The notes under the pieces were generated by a model. That model was not told where the DNA came from and did no database searches. It was given only the letters and a program-made list of their open reading frames with translations. 64,000 bases of DNA, taken from contig JADFUC010001455.1 in NCBI GenBank assembly GCA_019722365.1, positions 1 through 64,000 on the forward strand, written 5' to 3'. Below are positions 11,046-22,700 of this stretch, in pieces. How positions within the stretch are numbered: the stretch's first letter is position 1; each line of letters begins with the position of its first letter. The stretch comes from Lithospermum erythrorhizon. Lineage: Eukaryota > Streptophyta > Magnoliopsida > Boraginales > Boraginaceae. Both the position numbers and the translations under genes were made by a program.

Positions 11046-14000
11046 TCAATTATAATCATCCTCCTTAGGAACATATGGTTCATCCCAGCACGAGCTATCA
11101 ATTAGCGAATGGCACTCTCTGTCCAAAATGTCGGTAATAGAGCAATCTTGATGAGTAAATGCATTTTCAGAGAAAAGAACATTAGTTTTTCTTGAATTTG
11201 AAGTGTGCAAGCCAGGATCGAACTCCCCTTTGTCAGGCAGATAAGATGTAGACAACTCCCTTTGAGGGAACTGGGAACTACAATAAGAAGTTAACTGACG
11301 TCCACCATGTGGACTAGACAAAGATAAGCATTTCCATGCCATATCAATGTCTAGACCTCCGGATAGGAGCAAGGCTTCAGCAGCATGCTGAGGCCTATGA
11401 CTGGATACATCGGTTATACACCCTGGATTATCCTGAAAGCAAAGAGTAGGACTGTCTTCGCATTCAAGGACATTGTGGACACCTCTGTCTTCTGCCAGAG
11501 TAAGATACTTCGGGATCAATGACAACCTTGATGGTGATTCCCTTGGTTCTAGATCCTCTTGATGACCATATTCAAGCAGTCTTCTAGCATTCTGAGTGTC
11601 AAAGTAATTAGGCTGCCAATATGGCATCACATCATACTTTGGACAAATCCGTGGGAATGACAATGAAGGGAATGCAATTTCATCCAACCTATCACCAATA
11701 AATTGCTGCTTCTGACCAATCCTTGAAATACTCAAAGCAGAATACGTGCAATCTTCTACATCACGGGAAGGGAGATGCAATTCATCTTTCTCTTTTTCCC
11801 TTTCAAAATCCCAATCCAGAAGAAAATTCTGGGGTTCTCTTTTTCTGGATTTAGATGGATCAGTATAGTCATCAAGTTCTTGAATGTAAAATGATTTGGT
11901 TCTCATTTTTTCATATGGAAACCAAGACGATGAATTGCACTTCTGGTACCTCCCAATCAATTGAGGATCTGCCTCATATTCAAGAAAATTAGCTCCTGTA
12001 TCATAGATTGCAAGAGAATCTTCTCTTTCTGAGGCAAGATCCTTCTTAGTAATCCCATGAAAGTATGTGGGAAAAATATCAACAAAAGATGAGTCATTTT
12101 CCAAGTCCATTGACGTGTTCTTATGAACCAGATGGACTTTCTTTTGTGAGCTATATGATGTTGATAATGTAGATAGATGGTCAGTGGCATCCATTGTTCG
12201 TTCAACCAACATGGTGTCCTGATGTTATTTGCAAAGAAATGGGAATTAGATATTAAGCATAAAAGAACCTCAGGTCACTTATAGGTAGATCTCTTAACAG
12301 GCCCATACATCATTCTCACAGCCCTTGGGAAATAGCCGATTGAGGAGTTTGGAGACCATATCGAACCTGAAATAATTACATTAAGTTCACAGTGGTATTT
12401 TTTTTAATATAAGGTAATGAATGGAAAATGATGGTGCATCTGACCCCTGGGAACAGCCTTCACCAAGCTCAGGAAATAGAGTATCAACCGCTCGTTGATG
12501 TAATTTTCGCCTTTTTTCAGCAAATACACCTTTTCCAAAGGTCTGGTTGCCTGAGAGAAGATGTATTTTCCATTTATGCAAAGATCTAACAGCCTTAGCC
12601 GCTTAGATGAAAGTGCTACAAACTTTAAACAAGGTGTTGAAGCCAAGTCATGTATTCTAGACAAATATATTGTTTAGACCAAATCAACATATACACTTAT
12701 GCAGTAAAGCACTATCATCTCTCACCTCCCCTTATCCAGCAAAACAAAGTAAAACACTATCATCTAGAAGAGAAGATACACAATACAGATCCAGTTAAGT
12801 GAAGTTAGCTGTAGACAAATGAACTGTCAATTCTGACATATCTAAAGGAAAAAGAATTCGATGAAAATAAATTTGGAGGTAACTTAGTCATGTAAGTTGA
12901 TCATTGGGCATCTGAACTAATCCAACCATGTCCACGAAACAAATTTTGTAAGTTTCAATGAAACATCAGAAAATTTGTTCATGTCTAAGAACAGGGAACC
13001 AAAACTAATCTTAACCAACTGAGACCAAAACTACATTTAATAAGTGAAACCATAACTAGGCAAAAGTAAACTTCTATTAAAAGCTAGCGAATCTAAAAAA
13101 CAAAACCTGGGGAATCTGAAAGGATAACCTTCATTGGCGGATGTACTAGTTGTTGGAGAGAAGAACACATTGGAATCAACAGGAGTAACATTTCCAGGCA
13201 GCAAGGAGGAATTACTACGATCGATCTTATCTAATGTATCTGCATCAATTCAAACGACATGTCATATCACAAACATCGAGGAAAATGAGATATTCCAAAA
13301 CATGGTTTACCAGTCTGCCGTTTAGTTGCTAATTTTGTAGGCACAACATTCAGAGGAGAGATAAAGGAGCATTGCTTTGCAGTTCTCTCTTTTTCCGCAA
13401 GAGATGACAACTTGGTGTATGGATTTCTGCTTTTTAATTTGTCCGAATAACTGGCATCGCCTGCAAAGAGTATCAAGTAAAATCAACAACTTCAAAGTTC
13501 TACCATATAGTACTAACACATATAACTCCAAAGAATCCGACGTGAAAAAACAACCTACTGGCTGTCCAGGCTGCTGGTTGTTAAACTCTACACGCTTCGA
13601 TTCTGAACGACTAAAACTACCACCAGCATCCTTCTTCATTTTCTTAAAAAAAGCATACTCTGAAGTTTTCGGACCATCAACTGCATTTATAAGTCAACAG
13701 TTACTCTAAAAGAATTCCATAAAGATCACCTATAAATTACTACCTCCATCTTAAAAGGATTGTCTACTTAGTGGTCCGTTTGTTTTGAGGTGAATCTAGG
13801 TAAATCGAGGATAATATCCTCATTTACCTCGTTTGGGTTCTAAAAAATTATTTTACCTAGAAAAATGGATTTACCTAGATTCACCTAGCATACCTAGCAT
13901 AGGCTAAGATTAATATTATACAAACCACATTTTAATGCATTCATCTGGATTCTCCTTGATCCAAGATAACATAGATTTTCAATTGTCAAAATTAATAAAC

Positions 14001-14273
14001 ATAGCAATCGTAATTGAAACACCCAACTTTTAGTTTTAACCTTAAGTACATTAAAAGTCCTAGCATTTAATATATTTCCATCAACTCTTATACACCATAT
14101 ATAAGTCTACAAACCAACCATCAAAATTCAAAACCGGACAATCTTTTTGGGACACGGGAAGTAATTAAATTAACCGGATAATGCTTACTTATTCGATTTT
14201 CGGATAAAGAGAAGCTATTGACAAAATCAGCATTTTCATCATCCATAAACCTTACTCTTTTTGCTTTTCCCAT
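11046..14273 (-). CDS. Plant protein of unknown function, seven exons, about 619 aa
   Basis: I do not recognise this protein. A splice model that keeps one frame throughout is: exon 1 14273-14189, exon 2 13680-13555, exon 3 13460-13311, exon 4 13239-13129, exon 5 12601-12445, exon 6 12366-12309 and exon 7 12218-11046. The product starts MGKAKRVRFMDDENADF and has a Ser/Lys-rich first part. A basic, conserved-looking block follows in exons 5-6 (RSLHKWKIHLLSGNQ, EKRRKLHQRAVDTLFPELGE, FDMVSKLLNRLFPKG), then a long polar, acidic C-terminal exon of 391 codons. I see no signal peptide, membrane segment or catalytic motif, so a nuclear or cytosolic regulatory or scaffold role is a guess. The donors of exons 2 and 4 (GTTGTT, GTTATC) are weak; an alternative exon 5 starting at 12656 breaks the frame. 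Intron 1 carries a MITE. An E2F-type site lies upstream. Confidence 0.65.
13741..14163. mobile_element. Stowaway-like MITE, family C, with a hairpin insert, in intron 1
   Basis: The left end TACTACCTCCATCTTAAAAG continues with GATTGTCTACTTAG. The right end has GGACAATCTTTTTGGGAC, then GGGAAGTA, the inverted counterpart. Inside, a smaller inverted repeat (AGGTGAATCTAGGTAAATC near 13790 against GATTTACCTAGATTCACCT near 13870) makes a hairpin that probably inserted separately. The whole lies within intron 1 of the unknown gene. Confidence 0.6.
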
Positions 14274-14395
14274 ATCTACAAATTAAATAAATAATCAACA
14301 TAGCGAATAATCGAATAATAAAGTAGTCCGTAATTAAGAATTAAAATGAATTAGGATGATCGCTTTTACTCGAATACAACTTGAAGGGAGTTAAA

Positions 14396-14405
14396 GCGCG
14401 GGAAA
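14396..14405 (-). promoter_or_regulatory. Possible E2F-binding site upstream of the unknown gene
   Basis: On the minus strand this reads TTTCCCGCGC, which contains TTTCCCGC, a match to the plant E2F consensus TTTSSCGC. It lies about 125 bases before the start codon at 14273, in the promoter or 5' leader. E2F sites at this distance are typical of S-phase and DNA-repair genes. Binding itself is inferred. Confidence 0.45.
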
Positions 14406-15797
14406 CTATTCAACTAAAGAGAACAAAACGGAAAGGGATGTGTTTATATAAACGAGCCCACCCGAAACTCGGCTTCCAAATAGGAAAAAATTAATGTGTA
14501 CTCGAATCGAAATTGAAACGACTCCAAATTGACTCGAACCTGTTTGAATTGACTTATGTAATATAGATAAATAATAATGTTTTAATTTTAAAAAATGAAC
14601 CGAATTGCAGGTCCTGTTCCAGATATACCCGGTTCGATTCCGAGTCTAAGTTTCTAATCGTAATTGGAGTAGATATTATTTCAAGAGACTCATCGAGCAG
14701 GGTGCCCGAGTTCCAATCCATGTCCCGGATAGCCCGGTTCGCGAATAGCACTACACCTATTCCGGATTCTAACTTAATTTGTGACACGAATATATGTGTA
14801 GATATAATTAACAAAGTTCAAATCGTGGGTTTCATATATTTTTAAGATATGAGTGTTAGAAATAACCTTAGACCATATTTGTTTTGTGTGTCAAGAGATT
14901 CATGATATGAAATGAGATAGATGACCGAGACTAGTTATCCCATTTAGACGAAATCATCTTTAAAGGTATTATTAAATGGTGATGTATATGGACAATTAAT
15001 CGGCATTGATGTTAAGGAGACTAGTTATAACGAGACCATCTTTAAAAATGCTTGATTTCATCGTTCATATTTTAAAATTGTGTTTTTGGTCACCTATTAT
15101 TCTATTAATGCACTAATTTTGAGGCCTTGTGGAAGTTATGACATTTTTCATCTCCGTTTGCGTAATTTTACACTTAAAATTGATTTTGAAAAGAGGAAAA
15201 TAGAAAACCTCTTTTCTAGGCATTGATTAAGATCCTAATTAGAACTCAAAGTCTCAAACATAACCAGAGTCCAAGTAAAACTATACACAATATATTATTT
15301 ACCATTATTAACCTTTAAAACTACTAGTGGTAGGTCTAAACTCCAAATTCTTCTATTTTTATAACTAGTACTATTATTCAATCATACAAAAAAGTGATGG
15401 GGTAAAAAAGTTGGATGGAGTTATTATATTTCGATGATAAGTGATGATGGTGGTAGTGACGTACATAAATGTTAAAGTAGATCTATATTTGTATCTATAT
15501 CACTAACATATATAAATTACGAATAAGCACTGCTTTTTACACTATTAATTATTAAATTACCCTTACATCTAAAATCTATAAAGCAGAGTTCTAAGAGGGA
15601 ACTAATTACTACTCTCTCCATTTTTTTATTTTGACGTTGTATATCGGTATTTAAACTTTCAATTCATTAATTACTAATTACTTATTATTTTAATAAATAT
15701 AAAAGTTAAGTATCATTAAATTTATTTTTGAAAATTGGTTTTTAATAAATATAAAAAGTTATATCACAAATTTATTTGGATACACAATCATAAATAT
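14406..15797. other. Intergenic DNA, no gene recognised
   Basis: From 14450 to 14860 there are repeated phrases such as CTCGAATCGAAATTG, CCGAACTT-like and GGTTCGATTCCGAG, which look like worn transposon sequence. A one-ended Stowaway-like terminus (TACTCTCTCCATTTTTTTAT, family D) starts at 15610. No protein-coding gene could be supported. Confidence 0.5.
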
Positions 15798-16957
15798 TTA
15801 CCATAAATAATTTCATATTATAATACTAACTTGAACATTATTAATTTTAACAAAATAAAAATAAAAATAACTATTTAAAATCCAAACATGAGATATAAAC
15901 AATATATATAGAATAATGACTATATTAACGAAAAACATAAAAACAACCTTATCTTTGACATTAAAAAATTATATTCACATTTCTTAAAAGCTAACATGAA
16001 AATTAAATTATATTCACATTTCTTAAAGTTAACATGAAAATTAAGACTGTAGATCTTGTAAAAATTACACTTACCGAATTATTAAGTTGGATGAACTCAT
16101 TTCCAAAATTCTAAAAACAAAAATTAAAAAATATTTTTGAAGAGAACCATGCTGTATACTTGAAATTAAAAATAGTTAAGGGTTTTGAAGATGAAAAACT
16201 TGTAGATCTTGTTAAAAGTTTCATCACAATTTATAACCAACTTCAAATCTATCATAATTATTATAAAAAATTAATTAGTCAACGACAATTGTACTTTTAT
16301 CATACATTTTATAAAATTAAAAAACATCACAGTTATCAATCCACCACACACGGTGTTCCGGCCAAGTAAGAAACCAACGAGCGTAACATCTATTCGTTGT
16401 CCGCCTAACATAGATGCGCATACTGGATCGTAAAGCAAATTTACATAGCAATGTGGATACCTGCTTGAGCACACGCTCGTGTCCGCTGGAGCCTTATTTT
16501 TCTATTTTCATGTTTGACATAAATATTCGATATAATTTATTTAAATAGTTACCATAAATAATTTCATATTTAATTCTAACTTGAACATTATTAACTTTAA
16601 CTTTTAATAATTAAATTAAAAAAAATATCAAACAACTATTTAAAATTCGAAAATGAGATATAAACAATATATATAGAACAATGACTATATTAACGAAAAA
16701 TATAAAAACAATCTTAACTTTTGACATGAAAAAATTATATTCACATTTCTTAAAGTTAACATGAAAATTAAGACTAGAGATCTTGAAATTACAACTTACC
16801 GAATTATTGTCGGATGAACTCATTTCCAAAATTCTTAAACAAAATTAAAAATTATTTTTTGAAGTTATAGTATGCTTTTCTTATACTTTGAAATTAAAAA
16901 TGATTAAGATTTTTGAAGATGAAAACTTGTAGATCTTGTTAAAGTTTCATCACACTT
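15798..16957 (+). repeat. Direct tandem duplication, about 430 bp copies 751 bp apart
   Basis: The sequence from CCATAAATAATTTCAT at 15801 to TAGATCTTGTTAAA near 16215 recurs from 16552 to about 16945 in the same orientation. Shared blocks include GAGATATAAACAATATATAT, AATGACTATATTAACGAAAA and GAACTCATTTCCAAAATTCT. The first copy also has an internal 40-bp duplication (15968-16007 and 16008-16045). Between the copies lies a GC-richer spacer (16330-16500). Confidence 0.8.
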
Positions 16958-18014
16958 ATCAAGTTTTGATTTTTGATGATTAACTTTTTCAATTTTGAAT
17001 TTATATATTTTGTATGGAAAATATATCAAAAAGGTAATATTTTCAACCTACTTTACTATTTTCATTGTTTTTGAGATTGAAAGTATTCGTATATACAATT
17101 GCTAAGTACATGAGAATAGTACACATAGAAATTAGAAATTATGTTACCACATTATTATTAGTCTCATTAAGTATATATTATATATCCAACGTGCGCGCAT
17201 GCTGCTAACTTAACGCACGCACGCCGTGGTACGTAGAATGTTAAATGAGTATACACCAGCAAAATTGTAACTTCTACCCAACGCGCCGCGACGCCGTCAA
17301 TTTCGCTTACGCGTCAAGGTGACGCTCACTACGATAAAATAAATAGGTTTCTGCTACTTTTAAATATACCCACCCACGTATGTTTACTAGTACACAATCA
17401 TGAAATATGCCAAATCTTGTATATCTTAAAAATTTAACTCCAAAGACGTGATAAAAATTATTATCACAACTATAAATAACACTATTCATGTCTTCAAAAT
17501 TGATTGGATCAAACAAATTCAATACACTACCAACAACATGGATCTTTTGATTCAATAAAATACAAATTTTATTTCAAGCGTGACAATATTTAAACTATTA
17601 AAGACAACATACTTTAGACAATCACTAATAGTATTGTAAAAATTAAGTTATAATTTCATATCAACTTTAAGAACTAATATTTGTAATCTCCTAAAAAAAT
17701 AACATATATAATTAACAAAATATTAATAGCAATAATTATCACTTGCAAATACACGTATCAAATTACTAATAAGTAACAAATACATGACTTCTAGGTTTAC
17801 AATTTAATGGGAAGTTAATGACATATTGAAAAGTGAGTGATCGAGCAATAAATTTAGATGATCAAATATAACTTTCACCTTTTATATGTAAGTTAAGCTT
17901 CTTAAATCAAAATATCAAATAATATGTGGAAGGCTTACAAGTGAAAAATTTGTTTTAATTTCATCTTGAAAATACCATGAGAAGCCCTGGAGATGAGTAC
18001 AAGACAAACCACAA
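16958..18014. other. AT-rich intergenic DNA with a CpG-rich patch
   Basis: Mostly AT-rich sequence upstream of PSAE. A short patch at 17187-17330 is strikingly rich in CG dinucleotides (ACGTGCGCGCATGC, ACGCGCCGCGACGCC, TTACGCGTC). No gene is recognised. Confidence 0.5.
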
Positions 18015-18031
18015 GGATAATATTATCCAAT
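18015..18031 (+). promoter_or_regulatory. Palindromic GATA/I-box-like element with CCAAT, PSAE promoter
   Basis: GGATAATATTATCC is a perfect 14-bp palindrome holding two GGATAA cores. It overlaps a CCAAT motif at 18027-18031, about 200 bases upstream of the PSAE start codon. I-box/GATA motifs are typical of light-regulated photosynthesis promoters. I see no good TATA box in the last 100 bases, in line with the TATA-less promoters described for many photosynthesis genes. Function is inferred. Confidence 0.4.
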
Positions 18032-18225
18032 AAATAGAGATATGGTTCCAAATGGCAGCATTCAACTGGTGTAACCAATAACACTCCTTTGATAGATTGA
18101 TCACTATCCAGGAAAAAGATTCCCATTTACTCAAAGCCTCTTAAATCTTATTCTATTTCATTTGTTCATCACATTTGGATTCTTAAGGAAAGGCCAAGAG
18201 AAGCAAGAAAAGGGAAATAAAGAAA

Positions 18226-18966
18226 ATGGCAGCTTGCAGCATGGCATCTGCTGCTTCAGGCTTTGTTATAGCACCTAGTCTTACAAACAGTAACAATACA
18301 TCAAGGCCCAGCATGTTAATGTTCACTTCCAAAAATATTAACAATTCTAGGTTGGTGGTTCAGGCTTCCGAGGAGGCTGCTCCCCCGGCAGCTGCCACGG
18401 CTACTGCACAAGAAGGCGAGGCCAAACCTAAAGCAGCCAAGCCCCCTCCGATTGGACCCAAGAGAGGATCCAAGGTGAGTAGCAATATCCCTAGCTAGTG
18501 TATAAGCATTTCTTGAGCATTTATACGTAGCATCTGTAAGTGTATGAGCTGGGCTTGAATTGTTATTAACAAGCAAGCCAAACACGAACCTTAGTCTTGA
18601 CTCGAAAATTTTAACCTCCCCAACTTGATTAAACAAGTATGAGCTTAAAGTTTATGTTCATTTTGATCAACAGGTTAGAATCCTCAGGAAGGAATCTTAC
18701 TGGTTCAAGGGTGTTGGATCTGTTGTAACAGTTGATCAGGTAAAACTATAATGGTCAACATTTTATCATTTTAAGTTGCAACAAATATTATGCAAAATTG
18801 TTAAACATTCATCAGAAAGCAGAAAGAGTTCATAAACATCAAACTATTTTACTTATTGCAGGATCCGAAGTCTCGCTACCCTGTGGTTGTGCGGTTTAAC
18901 AAAGTGAACTATGCAAATGTCTCAACAAACAATTATGCATTGGATGAAATTGAAGAAGTTATATGA
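18226..18966 (+). CDS. PSAE: Photosystem I reaction center subunit IV (PsaE), plastid precursor
   Basis: Three exons, 18226-18474, 18674-18739 and 18862-18966, join at phase 0 with standard borders (AAG/GTGAGT, CAG/GTAAAA) to give 139 residues. Residues 1 to about 46 are a Ser/Ala-rich chloroplast transit peptide; cleavage is likely near VVQA before SEEAAPP. An Ala/Pro/Lys-rich N-terminal extension typical of eudicot PsaE follows. The SH3-like core then carries [46 protein letters not shown] and [11 protein letters not shown]. PsaE is a peripheral stromal subunit of photosystem I that helps dock ferredoxin and supports cyclic electron flow. The C-terminus ends EEVI; ends such as EEVK are more usual. 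The gene is intact and presumably light-regulated. Confidence 0.97.
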
Positions 18967-19799
18967 GTTGTTTTATGTCATTGTTATTGTAGTAATCCTA
19001 TGGTTTTAATGTTATATATCTTTGCAATGGATGTGTATTATACTTCTTGATATCTGTTGGGTTCAGCTATTTTTTCCCCAAGTAAATGCTTCAGAATATC
19101 AAAAAAATATAGGTAGAATTTATAGTCAAGTGAACATGTTTTGGTAGATTGAAATGAAATGAGCTGGCAAAAGGTTCAAGTTCATGTTGGAGTGTTGGAC
19201 ACTATATTCTATACCAAACTAACAACAAGAAATGAAGGTTGTACCAAAATTGTTAAAGAAAAACAATGGACAACATACTCAAGAACGGCGAAGCCTATTT
19301 CCACGCCAAAAGTATCCACGGCTCACGTTCGCATATATGATCGACCGTGCATTTTGCAAGGGAGGTCATTTTTTTTGGCTTTGGCGTGGAAATAGTTCTT
19401 CCCCTCAAGAGCTCAGGTAGAATAGGCCTAAAACAAGTTAACTTGAACCTTGTGAGGCTCATTCGAGGCTCTAATCGAAATGTTAAACACACGGGACTCA
19501 GCTATAGTATGGTTAGTTTAGAATTATGCTTGCTTCAGACACAACTACAGTATTGTAATCAAATTCATACTCACAAAAATATATTTTATTTCTAATTGGC
19601 ATGTACAGAATTTCTTTGGAGATAGATTAAGAGATAAATTACTACTTAAACAGAAACGAAAAAGCTGAAAAAGATTTGAGTACAATAACTGATGTCAAAT
19701 GTGCACACCGTTGTAGCCAGAGAAAATTTGCACCTCGTCAACGTTTCTTCTCGTCACAGTGAAGAAGATGAAAGTAGATAAAGATAGCTTGGCATCTTG
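18967..19799. other. Convergent 3' region between PSAE and the glutaredoxin gene
   Basis: The two genes end towards each other here, so both 3' UTRs fall in this stretch. An inverted repeat pairs TATTTCCACGCCAAAA (19297-19312) with TTTGGCGTGGAAATA (about 19380-19394) around a loop of roughly 70 bases. The short open frames over it show no domain. No separate gene is supported. Confidence 0.5.
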
Positions 19800-22700
19800 T
19801 TAGGCCTCTGCCTCGGCCAGCAGATCTTCAAGTTCTCCTTCTTTATACAGTTTCAGAGTTTCTGTTGAACAGAAGCATAAAATAGATAGTAATTAGTCTC
19901 TTGATGTCATACCAGAATCTGAAGTTTGTGAGAAATTCTCTATATAGTTTGCATCGCGGACTTCAGGAACAGTCAATTTATTTTACAAGATCATAACTAA
20001 ATATTGGAAAATGGGGTTGAGTAATTTTAGATTGCTTGTTGGGAAACAAAAATTGAAGATAGATGATGATAAGAAAAATCAAAGACTCATTACATTATTA
20101 AAGAAACTTGTAAGGTACACAATAACTGTAGGAGCATCTCATAATAACAACATAATGGATGATAACAGAAGCAGCATTTGTAGATAACAAGTTAGAATAG
20201 TAGACATCAGAATTTCAAAACTCAATCAGTTGTTCGGAAAGATGTATATGTAATAAAATTTACTGGTGAAAAATGAAGAAATGTGTGCATAAACAAACAC
20301 ATGAAGCGGAGCTGATAGCAGAAAAATTAAAAGCAAACTAAAACAGGACTGAAATCTATTTTGAGAGATTTAAAGATGTACCTGAACAACCGCCAATATG
20401 TTTACCACCTGATCACAAAATACAGAGATTGTTTAAGTGAATGTTTTTGGTACTATATAGAGGAATAACAGAAACCATAAAACATTCCAAAGTATAAGTA
20501 ATACTCCTTCCATCTCATAAAGATTGTCTAGTTTTGATTTTTTCTAAAATTAAAGAGATAACTTTTTAACACTAGTTAAAGTTGACTTATTTCCTAGAAT
20601 GTATGTAAATTTTCAAACGGGAAATGAAAAAAGTGTGAAAGTAGACAATCTTTATGAGACGGAGGGAGTAGTATTTTGTTTGAAATCTATATAGAACAAC
20701 CACCTTTCTAGGAGTTTCTAGATCTTGAAAAGTAGCAAGTAATCAAGCTCACAATATGCTTTATTTCCCATTTTATCGAGAAATTTGGATAACTAGCAAA
20801 CTTTTTAAAGGGATTTTAATTTGTAGCACCCTTTTTAAATTCTTCGTTTTCTAGCACCATTTTCATGCAAAAATACTAAATTGCCCCTCATTAAACAAAC
20901 ATTTCATTTCTTCTTCCTCTCAAACCACCACCCCCTCCAAACACCAACCACCACCACCCACCCCACTACCCCTCCTCCTTACCCCTCCACCACCGCCCCT
21001 CCTCCCTCCCACCCACCCCACCCCTCTCCTCCTCCACCGCGACCCCCACCCCCCTCCCCTCATAAAACCGCTAATTCCACCTACCCCTTACCTAGGGTTT
21101 CGCTGACCCTCCAATTTTGTTTGAAATGAAGTGTTTGTTTAATGAGGGACAATTTAGTATTTTAAGATTTAAAATCTACGCTAGAAAACAAAAAATTTAA
21201 AAAGGATGCTACAAATTAAAATCCCTTTAAAAAGGTTGCTAGTTATCCAAATTTCTCCACTTTATCTCTTATATTTATATCCGACCGACCATAGGTACCG
21301 TAATCTTAGGAATAAAAGATTCATTATTCTTATTATTCTTATAATTCAAGCTTATGACTTCTTATTTGTATATTTTGCAATAGCTCACATGTCTAGGAAG
21401 CTATGATATTCTCTTAGTAATGACATCAATACATGGAAATGAATAGTGGTACTTAGATTACTTACCAATAAAAACATTGGGAACAGTGTGTTGGTCTGTG
21501 AGCCTCTTTAGAACTTTCAGCATTTCTAATCCTTCATCCCCTACAGAAAAGAAACCTTTCAGTGGTTAATCTTGTTATATGTCAACTGTGCATCAAACGT
21601 TCTTCCACTAGTTATGCACCAATCAGGATTGCAAGAAGTATGCCCAATAGAAATCTCAACAACGTGAAGTACTAGTGGTAGACAGGTTAGAAACAAGAAG
21701 TATGTATCGACAAATGCACTGACCATCTAGAGAACTTGGTTCCTCACGTTGCAAGCATTGCAGACACTTTCAGTAAAGACTCTTGTGCGTGTAACCTAAC
21801 TATATCATATCAAACTAGATTTGCAGTGTTCTCATACTATGGAAGACTAGTCAAATCAATGGTTACGTGATATACATGTAATGTAGTGCATGCTACAGGT
21901 GCTACTTAGCAGCTAGTGTAACAATCTAAACAAGTTCTTCAATATATTCAAATTCCACATCTGGATGGAATTTATGATCGCTGTGATCCAATCCTTAGTT
22001 ATGATACTAAACCATCTTCCAATTATAAATAATTTACCTCAGCTGGACCTTGACAATAGATCCCCTTAGTACATTTACATAAGTTAGCACAGTTAGGTGT
22101 TACTCGTAATGACGAGGCCTGGATTTGAGTCCTTGTAATGACACAATCAAACTTATTTAGAAAAAAAAACAAGCAAACAAGATTACATAGTTCTTGAGAT
22201 GCTAATAAAAAAGTTCACTCTGAGATACCTAATCTAATCTAACTGATCCATCTGATAACTTATAATTACAAACACTACAGAACTTCCAGTTAGCTAGAGA
22301 AACCACCAACTTCATGCAGACTCATAATAGGTTACCATCCAATTATTATATGATAAATTGTTACCATCTGAAGTAGCTAAGAGAATGCATATCAACAATA
22401 GTGCAAATATCCGATACAAATTTGAAGCAGATAAAACACACAAAAACTAACAATAAAACCACCTTAACAGTTAACACATCTAACTCTTCCAAAGACAACA
22501 TTAATAGGACAAAACAGACATACCCAACTGGTCCAATTCAATAACCTGTGCCTCCACATCAAGCCTCTTGAATAAAAACTTCACCTCAGATGAGAACCTG
22601 CAATCACACCAGGTAGAACATCAAACTCACTTCAACCTTCACAAACCAAATCAAGCATTAGTGCATTACCCCATTAACTGAGGTTGACTACATGAATACG

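Noticed and set aside
12530..12656. Alternative exon of the unknown gene with good borders (CTAG/AATACATG, AAAG/GTGTAT)
   Set aside because: Used alone it leads into a frame that ends soon after and leaves out the conserved-looking EKRRKLHQRAVDTLFPELGE block; the 12445-12601 exon keeps the frame through to the last exon. It may still be an alternative splice form.
16160..16474. Short overlapping open frames in both directions
   Set aside because: They lie in and after a tandem duplication and have no domain or splice context.
20881..21129. Open frame rich in Pro, Thr and Ser on the plus strand
   Set aside because: It is the C-rich loop and arms of a Mutator-type MITE inside a minus-strand glutaredoxin intron; the proline run is a composition artefact.
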